Shown: positions 1 through 8,710, counted from the first letter of the stretch. The stretch is DNA of 11,328 nucleotides from Comamonadaceae bacterium (GCA_947475495.1 CANJNX010000005.1:1-11328); one strand, 5' to 3'. Notes: a model not told the origin generated them from the letters alone. Numbers and translations are program-made.

Positions 1-1
1 C

Positions 2-676
2 CAAGGCAAAGAAATACCCCCCGCTCCTCCATTGAATCTTTTTTTTCCACGCTCCCACTGCCCTCAATGCAAAGCTTGCATTCGCTGGTACCACACTATT
101 CCGCTTTTGAGTTTCATCGTGTTGCGCGGAAAATGTGCCCGCTGCCATCACGCCATTGGCTTGCGCTACCCCGCCATCGAATGCAGTACTGCACTTATTT
201 TTATGTTTTGCGCCCTGCGCTGGGGTTTGACGCCAAGCGCAGGCCTGTGGTGCATTTTGGGCTCGGGCTTGCTGGCACTGGCCTGTATCGACTGGGACAC
301 GCATTTGCTCCCAGATAGCTTGGTCTTGCCTTTGCTGTGGCTAGGATTATTGGCTGCCAGTGTGGGATGGACGCCGGTGGCTTTAGAGGCGTCGGTATGG
401 GGTGCAGCCCTGGGTTATCTCTCTTTATGGTTGGTTTTTTGGTGCTTTAAATGGGTAAGCGGTAAAGAGGGGATGGGCTATGGAGATTTCAAATTATTGG
501 CATGTTTAGGCGCCTGGTTTGGCTGGTCCATGCTGTTGCCCATCGTGTTGCTAGCTTCTATTGCTGGTTCCTTGGTGGGGATCGCCTTGAAACTCAGCCA
601 TCGACTGGGTCCGGGTGAGCCCATTCCATTTGGTCCTTTTTTAGTGGGCGCGGGCTTCATCGCGATGGGAATATGA
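2..676 (+). CDS. pilD: Prepilin peptidase / N-methyltransferase PilD (5'-truncated by window edge)
   Basis: Inner-membrane aspartyl protease that cleaves the leader of type IV pilins and type II secretion pseudopilins and methylates the new N-terminus. The frame is open to the window edge, so the start lies outside; an internal TTG at 32 is not the start. Counting the visible protein from base 2, a zinc-type cluster of two cysteine pairs (C20/C23 and C45/C48) precedes a YPAIE segment (56-60). The first catalytic aspartate region is IDWDTHLLPD (96-105) and the second is the GYGDFK motif (159-164), both hallmarks of the A24 family. Several hydrophobic helices lie between and after them. The protein ends soon after IPFGPF, and its tail looks shorter than usual for the family. 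Its stop overlaps the coaE start (ATGA), so translation is probably coupled. pilB and pilC would be expected upstream but are not visible. Confidence 0.93.
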   Translation, partial: QGKEIPPAPPLNLFFPRSHCPQCKACIRWYHTIPLLSFIVLRGKCARCHHAIGLRYPAIECSTALIFMFCALRWGLTPSAGLWCILGSGLLALACIDWDTHLLPDSLVLPLLWLGLLAASVGWTPVALEASVWGAALGYLSLWLVFWCFKWVSGKEGMGYGDFKLLACLGAWFGWSMLLPIVLLASIAGSLVGIALKLSHRLGPGEPIPFGPFLVGAGFIAMGI

Positions 677-1284
677 AAAAAGCCATGTTAAAACTTGGGG
701 TGACCGGCGGTATTGGCAGTGGCAAGAGCAGCGTCGCCCGTATTTTGATGTCTATGGGGTCTTCCTGTATTGATGCCGACGCGATATCACGGGCGACGAC
801 AGACACTGGTGGTCAAGCGATGTTGGCCATTGAGAAAACCTTTGGGTCGGGCATGGTCAATGCGCAAGGAGCGCTTGATCGCGAACGCATGCGGGAATTG
901 GTATTCAACGATCCCAGCGCGCGGGCCAAATTAGAGGCCATCGTTCATCCTTTGGTGGCAGAGCAGATTGCCAAAGAAACAGTGTTGGCCATGGCACGGG
1001 AAGCACCCTGCTTGGTCTTTGATATCCCCTTATTGGTCGAGTCTCCCCGCTGGAGGAAGGTCTTAGACCGCGTTTTGGTCGTTGACTGCAGCCCGCAAAC
1101 CCAAATTCAAAGGGTCATGCAGCGCAATGCACTGTCGCAGCTTGAAGTCAGCAACATCATGCGGGCCCAAAGCAGCCGGCTGAGCCGACTCCAAGCAGCC
1201 GACCTGGTACTTTTTAACGATGGGACCGATTTTGAGACAATCACGCAAACGCTTGAGGAATTAAGACCTTTCTTCGGGCTATGA
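673..1284 (+). CDS. coaE: Dephospho-CoA kinase
   Basis: Cytoplasmic kinase that phosphorylates the 3' hydroxyl of the ribose in dephospho-CoA, the last step of coenzyme A synthesis. The 203-residue product has the usual family length. A P-loop GGIGSGKS lies at residues 12-19, DADAISR at 34-40 (substrate side), a conserved HP pair at 92-93 and FDIPLLVES at 116-124. The start overlaps the pilD stop (ATGA). An in-frame ATG at 685 is an alternative and would remove four residues; neither has a strong Shine-Dalgarno sequence, so coupling to pilD translation is likely. zapD follows after about 20 nt. The pilD-coaE-zapD-yacG order is familiar in proteobacteria. Confidence 0.97.
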   Translation: MKKAMLKLGVTGGIGSGKSSVARILMSMGSSCIDADAISRATTDTGGQAMLAIEKTFGSGMVNAQGALDRERMRELVFNDPSARAKLEAIVHPLVAEQIAKETVLAMAREAPCLVFDIPLLVESPRWRKVLDRVLVVDCSPQTQIQRVMQRNALSQLEVSNIMRAQSSRLSRLQAADLVLFNDGTDFETITQTLEELRPFFGL

Positions 1285-1306
1285 TGCGCCCACTGGAAAA
1301 TTGAAC

Positions 1307-2062
1307 GTGATCCTGTACGAATACCCCTTTAACGAAAAAATTCGCACCTATCTGCGTTTAGAGCAGCTGTTTTCGCGTTTGTTCAAGCTCATGGGGCGCG
1401 CCGACGAGATGGACCACCATTTTGCGCTGACGACCTTGTTTGAAATTTTGAATGTGGGCGCGCGCGCAGATCTCAAAACCGATGTGCTTAAAGATCTTGA
1501 AAAACAAAAGCAAATCCTCAACGCCTTTCGCGACAATCCTGCCATTGCGACCGACGTTCTCGATGAAATTTTGGGACAACTCAGTTCTTGTTTCGCCGGT
1601 TTAAGTGGAACGCTTGGCAAATTGGGGCAAGTGCTGACTGAAAACGATTGGCTCATGAGTGTGCGCAGCCGGGCTGGCATACCGGGCGGAACTTGCGCTT
1701 TTGACCTTCCTGCTTACCACGCATGGCAACAACAGCCGTGGGAGCTCAGACAACAAAATTTACGTGAATGGGTCGAAACGCTTTTGCCGCTTTCACAATC
1801 CATTCAGGTCTTGCTCAACCTCCTGCGTGATTCTGGATCGCCTCAAAAAATGGTCGCTGCGGGAGGGCAATTTCAGCAAAATTTACCCCAAGGAAGAACC
1901 GCGCAAATGTTGCGCCTGACCGTAGATCGGCATTTAGGGATCATTCCAGAGATCAGTGGAAACCGATTGCTCGTGTCCATTCGGTTCATGCGCCACGAAG
2001 ACGATAACCGGCTGCATGCAAGCAACGAGGACAGTCCTTTTGAAATGGCGTTGTGTTCCTAA
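1307..2062 (+). CDS. zapD: Cell division protein ZapD
   Basis: ZapD (formerly YacF) is a cytoplasmic protein that binds the C-terminus of FtsZ and bundles its filaments at the division ring. Recognition is by whole-protein similarity: an N-terminal ILYEYPFNEKIRTYLRLE, a central SRAGIPGGTCAFDLPAY and a C-terminal GQFQQNLPQGR followed by PEISGNRLLVS. The product is about 251 residues, normal for the family. There is no ATG at the 5' end. I chose GTG at 1307 because it puts the start right at the conserved ILYEYPFNE and leaves 9 nt after a GGA at 1295-1297. The in-frame TTG at 1301 would add two residues but is only 3 nt from that GGA. It sits between coaE and yacG in the same operon. Confidence 0.95.
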   Translation: MILYEYPFNEKIRTYLRLEQLFSRLFKLMGRADEMDHHFALTTLFEILNVGARADLKTDVLKDLEKQKQILNAFRDNPAIATDVLDEILGQLSSCFAGLSGTLGKLGQVLTENDWLMSVRSRAGIPGGTCAFDLPAYHAWQQQPWELRQQNLREWVETLLPLSQSIQVLLNLLRDSGSPQKMVAAGGQFQQNLPQGRTAQMLRLTVDRHLGIIPEISGNRLLVSIRFMRHEDDNRLHASNEDSPFEMALCS

Positions 2063-2067
2063 TTTCC

Positions 2068-2262
2068 ATGCAGGAAACACCGCAAGTTTTTCAGAGAGTC
2101 GTACCCTGCCCTGCCTGCAAAGGCGACAGCCTGTATGCCCCTCGCAACCCCTATCGGCCGTTTTGCAGTGCCCGCTGTCAAGGTCTCGATTTAGGAGCGT
2201 GGGCCAGCGAAGCATTTCGCATGGAAGCCTCCAACATGAGTACCGACACTGAGGAACTTTAG
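2068..2262 (+). CDS. yacG: DNA gyrase inhibitor YacG (zinc ribbon)
   Basis: YacG is a small zinc protein that in E. coli binds GyrB and inhibits DNA gyrase. The 64-residue product shows the four zinc-binding cysteines: C14 and C17 in CPAC, and C33 and C37 in FCSARC. The family-typical RCQGLDLGAWASE follows, and the tail is short and acidic. The ATG at 2068 begins 5 nt after the zapD stop. An upstream in-frame GTG at 2053 would overlap zapD and add five residues that are not family-like, so 2068 is preferred. No clear Shine-Dalgarno sequence is present, so coupling to zapD translation is likely. This is the last gene of the plus-strand operon and converges on the Nudix gene. Confidence 0.93.
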   Translation: MQETPQVFQRVVPCPACKGDSLYAPRNPYRPFCSARCQGLDLGAWASEAFRMEASNMSTDTEEL

Positions 2263-2303
2263 CACCGAGATTCGCACCTGGCTCCCCTGGATCTCAGTGT
2301 TTA
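2263..2303. terminator. Inverted repeat between convergent yacG and mutT-like genes, candidate bidirectional terminator
   Basis: The arms are 2263-2271 and 2291-2299. They pair over nine positions with one C-A mismatch, and wobble or Watson-Crick pairs extend the stem three further steps inward, leaving a loop of about 13 nt. It starts right after the yacG stop and its right arm contains the Nudix stop codon. On the plus strand it is followed only by a short TTTA, so as a classic intrinsic terminator it is weak. Confidence 0.38.
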
Positions 2304-2746
2304 CGCTCTTGTTCCAACCACTCCAAGACAGGTAAGGCACCGGGCAATATAGGGCTGACTCCCACGGGCAAGCCAGACCAGGCAAAAGACTGCTGCTCCC
2401 GCATTTGAAGCTCCCCTGACCACTGCGTCACTTTGAAGAAGTGCAGCCGGACCAATGCGTGGGGGTAGTCCACCACCTCGACCTTCCAAGCCAATGCTTT
2501 GCCCATCGTCACCCCCAACTCTTCGCTGAGCTCACGGCGCAGCGCTTCTTCAATGGTTTCCCCAGCCTCTACTTTTCCCCCTGGAAACTCCCAATAGCCT
2601 GCGTAGGGTTTGCCTAGAGGCCGTGAAGTCAGCAAAAACGAGCCGTCGGATTGCATGAGCACGCCAACGGCGACTTCAACCAGGGGTCGGTCATTGCCCC
2701 CTTGACGCAACTGATCTGGATCGGCAATGAGGTTCGGGGTTGTCAC
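2294..2746 (-). CDS. mutT: Nudix hydrolase, MutT-like (probable 8-oxo-dGTP diphosphatase)
   Basis: A Nudix-family pyrophosphohydrolase, probably removing oxidised dGTP from the nucleotide pool to prevent mutation. The Nudix box is complete: [12 protein letters not shown] leading into [10 protein letters not shown], matching G-x5-E-x7-REU-x-EE-x-GU. It is preceded by GYWEFPGG, usual in MutT proteins. The product is about 150 residues. The longer open frame up to 2845 overlaps the ATPase gene by about 100 nt, so I chose GTG at 2746. It overlaps the ATPase stop as GTGA, and the peptide then starts a short distance before the Nudix fold ([10 protein letters not shown]). In E. coli mutT also lies just after secA, which supports the name. 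Substrate specificity cannot be read from sequence alone. Confidence 0.9.
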   Translation of the reverse strand: MTTPNLIADPDQLRQGGNDRPLVEVAVGVLMQSDGSFLLTSRPLGKPYAGYWEFPGGKVEAGETIEEALRRELSEELGVTMGKALAWKVEVVDYPHALVRLHFFKVTQWSGELQMREQQSFAWSGLPVGVSPILPGALPVLEWLEQERKH

Positions 2747-3621
2747 TGTGGGCTGCGCCCCGAATAATCTTTGGCAAATTGCCAGGCCACGCGTCCGCTG
2801 CGGGAACCGCGCTCTAATGCCCAAACCAATGCTTCTGCACGGCAAGCATCAATCTGCGCCGCTGAAACACCTAAAGCGCTAAGCCATTGCGCCACGATCA
2901 TTAAGTATTCGTCTTGGGTAAAGGGGTAAAAACTGATCCATAAACCAAAGCGCTCTGAGAGAGAAATTTTCTCCTCCACGCCTTCGCCAGGGTGAACCTC
3001 GCCTTCAGCCGTGTGGGTGTATGTTAAGTTCTCCGACATCATTTCTGGCAACAAGTGGCGGCGGTTGCTGGTGGCGTAAATCAACACATTGGCAGATGTT
3101 TCTGACACCGAGCCATCCAAGACGGATTTCAATGCCTTGTAACCAGGTTCACCTTGGTCAAAACTCAGGTCATCACAAAAAATAATGAATTTTTCGGACC
3201 GTGTTTCAATGACTTCGACAATATCAGGCAAGTCAACCAAATCGTCCTTGTCGATTTCAATCAAGCGCAGTCCCTGACTTGAAAACGTATTCAAGCAAGC
3301 ACGCACCAATGATGATTTTCCAGTTCCGCGGGCACCCGTCAACAAAACATTATTTGCCGTCAAACCTTTGACAAATTGTTCGGTATTGCGGTGAATTTTT
3401 TCTTTTTGTACATCAATTTCTTGGAGGTCTTTGAGCTGCATTGGTCCGATGTGGCGCACTGGCACGAGATAGCCTTGGCCTGATACACGCTTGCGGTAGC
3501 GAAAGGCCGCAGAAGCACTCCAATCGGGTTGTTCGATATCTAAACGCAACGACGCTTCCACGCGTCCCATGAATTGCTCTGCTCGCAAAAGAAAATCAGA
3601 CAGTCTCATGCGTATTTCCAT
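2743..3621 (-). CDS. DUF815 family AAA ATPase, function unknown
   Basis: A 292-residue soluble P-loop ATPase that I recognise as the DUF815 family, whose role is not established. A helical N-terminal part (1-85) precedes the AAA core. The Walker [10 protein letters not shown] is at 96-104, the Walker [11 protein letters not shown] at 145-154 with tandem aspartates, and a sensor-1-like YATSNRR at 182-188. SERFGLWI lies at 222-229 and a sensor-2-like GSRSGR at 272-277. No membrane segment or partner domain is visible. It starts 6 nt after the argJ stop and overlaps the Nudix start (GTGA), so it is translated within the secA-argJ-mutT operon. An in-frame ATG at 3609 has a better-spaced GGAAA and is an equally possible start. 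The family has a DnaC/IstB-like arrangement, but a loader role would be inference. Confidence 0.92.
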   Translation of the reverse strand: MEIRMRLSDFLLRAEQFMGRVEASLRLDIEQPDWSASAAFRYRKRVSGQGYLVPVRHIGPMQLKDLQEIDVQKEKIHRNTEQFVKGLTANNVLLTGARGTGKSSLVRACLNTFSSQGLRLIEIDKDDLVDLPDIVEVIETRSEKFIIFCDDLSFDQGEPGYKALKSVLDGSVSETSANVLIYATSNRRHLLPEMMSENLTYTHTAEGEVHPGEGVEEKISLSERFGLWISFYPFTQDEYLMIVAQWLSALGVSAAQIDACRAEALVWALERGSRSGRVAWQFAKDYSGRSPQ

Positions 3622-3627
3622 CCCCGC

Positions 3628-4857
3628 TTAGGATCGGTAATCCGCGTTAATAGTGACGTACTCGTGGCTCAAGTCACACGTCCACACCGTGTGGGTCGCT
3701 CCTCCACGCCCAAGGTCCACCCGCACGGTGATCTCGCTTTGCTGCATCACCCGTTGACCATCGGCCTCTTGGTAGTTCGGGTGCCGCCCACCGTGGGTTG
3801 CTACGTGTACCTCATCTAAATAAAGTTCAATCAGGCTTTGGTCTAAATCTTCAATGCCTGCGTAACCTACTGCGGCCAAAATTCGACCCAGATTGGGATC
3901 GCTGGCGAAAAATGCCGTTTTAACCAATGGGGAGTGGGCAATGGCGTAGGCCACTTTGCTGCACTCATGCGCTGTGGCACCACCCGCAACCTGCACTGTT
4001 ATAAATTTCGTGGCACCCTCACCATCACGGACGATGGCTTGCGCCAATTGGGTAGCAACTTTCAGCAACGCATTGAATAAGAGTTGCCCTTCTTTGCTTT
4101 GCAAAGAATCAATGCGCGCATGCGCGGCTTGGTTGGAAGCGACCACCACCAAGGAGTCATTGGTCGATGTATCACCATCCACCGTGATGCGATTGAAAGA
4201 GCCTTCAGCCAAAGCAGTGGCTATCTCTTGCATCAGCGCGGGGTTGACGCAAGCGTCGGTTGCGATAAAGCCCAGCATGGTGGCCATATTGGGCCGGATC
4301 ATGCCAGCCCCTTTGCTAATTCCTGTGATGGAGACCGTTTTCCCGCCAATTTCTAGCTGCGTACCAAAGGCTTTCGGTGCCGTGTCCGTCGTCATGATGG
4401 CTTGTGCAGCGCCTAACCACTCCTCCGCTTTCGCGTGTGCAATGGCAGCGTCCAAGCCGGCAATGATGCGCTCACTGGGCAGCGACTCCATGATGACGCC
4501 GGTAGAAAAGGGAAGGATTTGGCTGGGATTGACATGCAAACGTTCGGCCAAAGCCTCACACGTACTGCGTGCTCTGGCAAGCCCGTCTGCTCCGGTGCCC
4601 GCGTTGGCATTTCCCGTATTCACCAACAAAGCGCGGATGTCTCCCCCTTGTTTTAAGTGCAGTTGACAGATTTGGACGGGCGCTGCACAAAAACGGTTTC
4701 TCGTAAAGACGCCGCCTACGCTGCATCCTGGCTCCAATAAAAAAACGCTTAGGTCTTTTCGACCTTGCTTACGAATACCAGCTTCAACAATGCCTATTTT
4801 GACACCCGCAATCGGGAATAAGCTGTTCACATCAGGGGGGAGCAGATTCACTGACAT
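3628..4857 (-). CDS. argJ: Bifunctional glutamate N-acetyltransferase / amino-acid N-acetyltransferase ArgJ
   Basis: Cytoplasmic enzyme of the cyclic arginine pathway. It moves the acetyl group from N-acetylornithine to glutamate, and bifunctional forms also make N-acetylglutamate from acetyl-CoA. The precursor self-cleaves before a catalytic threonine. Here the site is MATML (191-195), making Thr193 the nucleophile. The oxyanion-hole segment FSTGVIME is at 117-124 and the family ending NADYRS closes the 409-residue protein. The open frame extends upstream to 4959, but that part lies inside the 3' end of secA. ATG at 4857 is supported by the typical N-terminus and an AAGG (4866-4869) with 8 nt spacing that overlaps the secA stop. 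Whether it is bifunctional depends on whether the genome has argA, which is not visible. Confidence 0.97.
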   Translation of the reverse strand: MSVNLLPPDVNSLFPIAGVKIGIVEAGIRKQGRKDLSVFLLEPGCSVGGVFTRNRFCAAPVQICQLHLKQGGDIRALLVNTGNANAGTGADGLARARSTCEALAERLHVNPSQILPFSTGVIMESLPSERIIAGLDAAIAHAKAEEWLGAAQAIMTTDTAPKAFGTQLEIGGKTVSITGISKGAGMIRPNMATMLGFIATDACVNPALMQEIATALAEGSFNRITVDGDTSTNDSLVVVASNQAAHARIDSLQSKEGQLLFNALLKVATQLAQAIVRDGEGATKFITVQVAGGATAHECSKVAYAIAHSPLVKTAFFASDPNLGRILAAVGYAGIEDLDQSLIELYLDEVHVATHGGRHPNYQEADGQRVMQQSEITVRVDLGRGGATHTVWTCDLSHEYVTINADYRS

Positions 4858-4867
4858 GGCAATTACC

Positions 4868-7621
4868 TTAAGCGAGTTTTCCGTGACAAAACTTGTATTT
4901 TTTTCCAGAGCCACAGGGGCACGGGTCATTGCGACCGACCCGCGGCACCGCAGGCTCAAGACCAGTCGCTAGTGCATCGACAAGCGTTGTCTGTGGCTCA
5001 CCGGTTTCCGTGGGTGCGGTGTACGTGATGTTATTGATTTTTTCACCACGCGACTCCATTGCTTGTGCCGCCTCTTCAATTTGTTCACTGGACTGAATGC
5101 GCACGGTCATGAGGGTCTTGGTGACATCATTCTTCACGGAATCGAGCATTTGCCCAAAGAGTTCGAACGCCTCGCGCTTGTACTCTTGCTTGGGTTGCTT
5201 TTGTGCGTATCCGCGCAAATGAATCCCCTGGCGCAAGTAATCGAGGGCGCTCAAATGGTCGCGCCACTGTGAGTCTATGGTTTGGAGTAACACCATGCGC
5301 TCAAACTGGGTAAAACTCTCAGCACCAACTTGCGACGTTTTTTCCTGAAAGGCCGCATTGGCTGCAGTGACCACGGCAGCCAACACATCTTCATCGCTAA
5401 TGGCAGATGCATTGGCAATCAGCAACTTCAAATCTAAATCTATTTGCCACTCATCGCGAAGTACGTTTTGCAAACCTGCGATATCCCACTGTTCTTCCAC
5501 CGACTCGACAGGAACGAACTGGTGCACCAAATCTTGAAAGCTGCCCTCGCGCAAGGAGGCTATTTGGGCATGCAGGTCTGTCGCATCCAATATCGCATTG
5601 CGTTGCTGGTAAATGACTTTGCGTTGGTCATTGGACACATCATCGTATTCCAACAATTGTTTACGCATATCAAAATTGCGCGCTTCCACCTTGCGTTGCG
5701 CACTTTCAATACTGCGCGTGACGATGCCCGCCTCAATGGCTTCCCCATCGGGCATTTTGAGACGCTCCATGATGGCCTTGACCCGGTCGCCTGCAAAGAT
5801 TCGCATCAAAGCGTCGTCCAAACTTAAATAAAACCGTGAAGATCCGGGGTCGCCTTGGCGGCCCGAGCGGCCTCGCAATTGGTTATCAATGCGGCGGGAC
5901 TCATGGCGCTCAGTGGCGATGATGCGCAAGCCACCCAATGCCTTGACGGCTTCGTGGTCTGCAGTCCATTGGGATCGCAATTGCGCAACCTGCGTGTCTT
6001 TATCTTGCACAGAAAGAGTTTCATCGGCGAGCACCGACTCCACATTCTTTTCAATATTCCCACCCAAAACAATATCGGTTCCACGACCAGCCATATTGGT
6101 GGCAATGGTGATCATTTTGGTGCGCCCCGCCTGGGCCACGATATCGGCTTCGCGGGCATGTTGCTTTGCGTTGAGAACTTGGTGCGGAAGTTTTTCTTGG
6201 GTCAAGAGCTCCGCAATGATTTCTGAATTCTCGATCGACGTGGTTCCGACCAAAACGGGCTGGCCGCGCTCAAAACATTCACGTATGTCTGCGATCGCAG
6301 CGGTGTATTTTTCTCGTGTGGTTTTGTAGACGCGGTCTAACTGGTCTTCTCGGCGGCTGATCCGGTTGGGCGGGATCACCACAGTCTCCAGACCGTAGAT
6401 TTCTTGGAATTCATAGGCCTCGGTATCCGCAGTCCCCGTCATTCCAGAGAGCTTTCCGTACAACCGGAAGTAATTCTGAAACGTAATGGAAGCCATGGTT
6501 TGGTTTTCCGCCTGAATCGTGACCCCTTCTTTCGCTTCGACCGCCTGGTGCAAACCATCACTCCAGCGCCGCCCCGTCATCAAACGGCCCGTGAATTCAT
6601 CGACGATGACGATCTCGCCCTCTTGCACAACATAGTGCTGGTCGCGGTGGTAAAGGTGATTTGCACGCAACGCGGCATACACATGGTGCATCAAAGCAAT
6701 ATTGGCAGGGTCGTAGAGTGACGATTCTGCTGGAATCAACCCTAAGTTTGACAGCAAAAGTTCGGCACTCTCATGCCCTTGCTCGGTAAGAAAAACCTGC
6801 TGTGTTTTTTCATCCAAGGTGAAGTCCCCAGGCGTTATCACGCCCTCACCGGTGCGGGGATCGAGCTCGCCCTCTTGGCGCGACAAAGAAGGAATCACTT
6901 GGTTGATAGCGACATACATCGCTGTGTGGTCTTCCGCCTGCCCACTGATGATCAAGGGCGTGCGCGCTTCATCAATCAAAATGGAGTCCACTTCGTCAAC
7001 GATGGCAAAGTTCAAGCCGCGCTGCACGCGGTCTTTCACCTCGTACACCATGTTGTCACGCAAATAATCGAAGCCGTATTCGTTATTGGTTCCGTAGGTG
7101 ATGTCCGCTTGGTAGGCTGCTTGCTTTTCTTCCCTGGGAACATGGGGGGTGTTGATACCTACCGTCAAACCGAGAAAGGAATACAACTGGCCCATCCAAC
7201 GGGCATCGCGGCTGGCAAGGTAATCATTGACCGTGACCACGTGCACACCCTTGCCCGTCAGTGCATTGAGGTACACCGGCAAGGTGGCGGTTAAGGTTTT
7301 GCCTTCGCCAGTGCGCATTTCTGAAATTTTTCCGTGGTGCAGCGACATACCGCCAAGCAATTGCACGTCAAAGTGGCGCATCTTCATGACACGTTTAGAG
7401 CCCTCACGCACGACTGCAAACGCTTCAGGGAGGATGGATTCCAAACTCTCACCCGCACCTATTCGGGATTTAAATTCTTGGGTTTTCCCTTTGAGTGCTT
7501 CATCGGTGAGAACTTCATACTGCGGCTCGAGCGCGTTGATACGGGTCACCGTGGCGCTGTACTGCTTAAGCAGGCGGTCATTGCGACTGCCAAAGAGTTT
7601 TGTCAAAAATGTGAGGGGCAT
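4868..7621 (-). CDS. secA: Preprotein translocase ATPase SecA
   Basis: Motor of the Sec pathway: it hydrolyses ATP to push unfolded preproteins through SecYEG in the inner membrane. The product is about 917 residues, full length for the family. It shows MRTGEGKT (Walker A, 102-109), [13 protein letters not shown] (Walker B and DEAD-type region, 208-220), [14 protein letters not shown] in the crosslinking-domain region, [10 protein letters not shown], and the [13 protein letters not shown] helicase motif. It ends with the zinc-binding tail [13 protein letters not shown] that contacts SecB and lipids. ATG at 7621 gives the family-typical [17 protein letters not shown]-terminus. An in-frame ATG at 7642 would add seven atypical residues, although a GGTGGG lies directly before it. 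argJ follows after 10 nt. A 139-nt spacer separates it from the M23 gene upstream. Confidence 0.98.
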   Translation of the reverse strand: MPLTFLTKLFGSRNDRLLKQYSATVTRINALEPQYEVLTDEALKGKTQEFKSRIGAGESLESILPEAFAVVREGSKRVMKMRHFDVQLLGGMSLHHGKISEMRTGEGKTLTATLPVYLNALTGKGVHVVTVNDYLASRDARWMGQLYSFLGLTVGINTPHVPREEKQAAYQADITYGTNNEYGFDYLRDNMVYEVKDRVQRGLNFAIVDEVDSILIDEARTPLIISGQAEDHTAMYVAINQVIPSLSRQEGELDPRTGEGVITPGDFTLDEKTQQVFLTEQGHESAELLLSNLGLIPAESSLYDPANIALMHHVYAALRANHLYHRDQHYVVQEGEIVIVDEFTGRLMTGRRWSDGLHQAVEAKEGVTIQAENQTMASITFQNYFRLYGKLSGMTGTADTEAYEFQEIYGLETVVIPPNRISRREDQLDRVYKTTREKYTAAIADIRECFERGQPVLVGTTSIENSEIIAELLTQEKLPHQVLNAKQHAREADIVAQAGRTKMITIATNMAGRGTDIVLGGNIEKNVESVLADETLSVQDKDTQVAQLRSQWTADHEAVKALGGLRIIATERHESRRIDNQLRGRSGRQGDPGSSRFYLSLDDALMRIFAGDRVKAIMERLKMPDGEAIEAGIVTRSIESAQRKVEARNFDMRKQLLEYDDVSNDQRKVIYQQRNAILDATDLHAQIASLREGSFQDLVHQFVPVESVEEQWDIAGLQNVLRDEWQIDLDLKLLIANASAISDEDVLAAVVTAANAAFQEKTSQVGAESFTQFERMVLLQTIDSQWRDHLSALDYLRQGIHLRGYAQKQPKQEYKREAFELFGQMLDSVKNDVTKTLMTVRIQSSEQIEEAAQAMESRGEKINNITYTAPTETGEPQTTLVDALATGLEPAVPRVGRNDPCPCGSGKKYKFCHGKLA

Positions 7622-7708
7622 GGGTTCAAGACTGGCCCACATCCCACCAAGGGGTGCAGAACAGCGCAGTCCTTTTTCAATTCGTTAAAAACACGGTGGG
7701 CGGTGAGC

Positions 7709-7733
7709 GAAAAAGACTTTGGGCGAGTCCCAA
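7709..7733 (-). terminator. Weak candidate intrinsic terminator after the M23 gene
   Basis: On the minus strand a 5-bp stem (TTGGG/CCAA-type arms at 7729-7733 and 7719-7723, 5-nt loop) is followed by AGTC and then a run of five T (7710-7714). It lies about 28 nt past the M23 stop and upstream of secA. The stem is short and the T run is set back by four bases, so read-through into secA is plausible. The rest of the 7622-7760 spacer holds a possible secA leader stem-loop and no clear sigma-70 promoter. Confidence 0.3.
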
Positions 7734-7760
7734 TCGTTAGCGCCACTAAAACCGTCGATT

Positions 7761-8696
7761 TTAGCGTTGCGCAGTGGCAATTGCCGGCTTTAGCGAAGAG
7801 GCAGCTAAAAACCTTTGGGGGTCGTGGGCCACGCCCTTGACCAGAACTTCGAAATGCAGGTGCGAACCGGTTGATCGACCAGAATTCCCGACCTCGGCTA
7901 TTTTTTGGCCGCGTTTGACGAGGTCGCCTTTTTTCACGAAGACCCTCGATGAGTGGGCATACCGTGTCAGTAAATCGTTGCCATGGTCGATCTCAAGAAA
8001 ATTACCAAACTGGAAATGAAATTCTTGGGTCACCACGACCCCACCGGCGGCTGCGTAAATAGGCGTGCCAGGCGTGGCCGGGAAATCCAAACCCTCATGC
8101 ACTGCGGAAAGCCCACGAAAAGGGTCGATGCGCATTCCAAAACCCGAACCCGTCGCTACATTTGGAACCGGGGACTGGGTCGGCAGCATCATTTTTTTCA
8201 TCTTTTGCTCGAACAATCTGGATTCAATCGCTGTCATCACATCGGTGCGCTGACTGGCCGTTTGATCCAAGAGTTGTAAAGTGGCTTCCAGCTCCTGCAG
8301 TGACAGGTTTCGACCTGCTACCAATGCGCCCCCTTGACCAGGCTGAACCTTGATGGCTTCAGGGTTGATTCCTGCCAAACCGGACACCCGTTCCGCAAGG
8401 GATTGCAACTGCAGCATCTTGGCTTGCAATTCACCTGTTTTTTTAGCCATGACCTCAATGTTTTCACGCAAATAGCGGTCTCTTTGCTCAAATTCTTCAC
8501 GCACGACCAAGCGCATCACCGTGCTGATCACGGGCCAACCTTCTCTGGCTCCTTTTAAAAGAACCCAGTGGTAGACCGCCCCAGAGATGAGCGTGACGAC
8601 CAAGAAAATACCCGTCAACCACAAAGCCAGCGCCAAACCGCCCACTTGCAGGACGCGGCTTTTAGCCAGTCGAGAATCCGTGATAATCAGTTGCAT
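7761..8696 (-). CDS. Membrane-anchored M23 family metallopeptidase (murein endopeptidase-like)
   Basis: A 311-residue envelope protein with one N-terminal transmembrane segment (about 17-46), a periplasmic coiled-coil-like linker (about 65-165) and a C-terminal LytM/M23 domain. The zinc ligands of an active enzyme are present: H200 and D204 in HEGLD, and H281 in the HLHF motif, with H248 and H279 as the conserved catalytic histidines. It therefore looks catalytic rather than a degenerate EnvC/NlpD-type activator. It probably cuts peptide cross-links in peptidoglycan during growth or division. The start is firm: AAGGAG (8705-8710) sits 8 nt before the ATG. M23 genes next to secA are familiar in betaproteobacteria. 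I know no specific gene name for this family member. Confidence 0.93.
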   Translation of the reverse strand: MQLIITDSRLAKSRVLQVGGLALALWLTGIFLVVTLISGAVYHWVLLKGAREGWPVISTVMRLVVREEFEQRDRYLRENIEVMAKKTGELQAKMLQLQSLAERVSGLAGINPEAIKVQPGQGGALVAGRNLSLQELEATLQLLDQTASQRTDVMTAIESRLFEQKMKKMMLPTQSPVPNVATGSGFGMRIDPFRGLSAVHEGLDFPATPGTPIYAAAGGVVVTQEFHFQFGNFLEIDHGNDLLTRYAHSSRVFVKKGDLVKRGQKIAEVGNSGRSTGSHLHFEVLVKGVAHDPQRFLAASSLKPAIATAQR

Positions 8697-8704
8697 GCGG
8701 ACCG

Positions 8705-8710
8705 CTCCTT
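8705..8710 (-). promoter_or_regulatory. Strong Shine-Dalgarno site for the M23 gene
   Basis: AAGGAG on the minus strand, 8 nt before the ATG at 8696. It fills much of the 23-bp gap between the two divergent start codons, so no full promoter fits in the gap. It also fixes the M23 start codon. Confidence 0.8.

Noticed and set aside
2747..2845. Longer N-terminus for the Nudix protein
   Set aside because: It would overlap the ATPase C-terminus by about 100 nt; the GTGA overlap at 2743-2746 gives a natural start close to the Nudix fold.
3956..4666. Long plus-strand frame (236 codons) opposite argJ
   Set aside because: Composition is a reading of the argJ codons on the opposite strand; there is no domain and no initiation signal.
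4858..4959. N-terminal extension of ArgJ by 34 residues
   Set aside because: It lies within the conserved zinc tail of secA, and the downstream ATG at 4857 has a good Shine-Dalgarno site and the family-typical start.
6773..7294. Plus-strand frames opposite secA (also 5444-5827, 5889-6329 and 7334-7840)
   Set aside because: Antisense shadows of a full-length conserved gene; no recognisable protein features.
7610..7750. A minus-strand GTG-started frame of about 50 codons crossing the secA leader, considered as a SecM-like arrest peptide
   Set aside because: No ribosome binding site, no hydrophobic signal region and no arrest-like motif; the frame is simply open from the M23 gene and ends inside secA.
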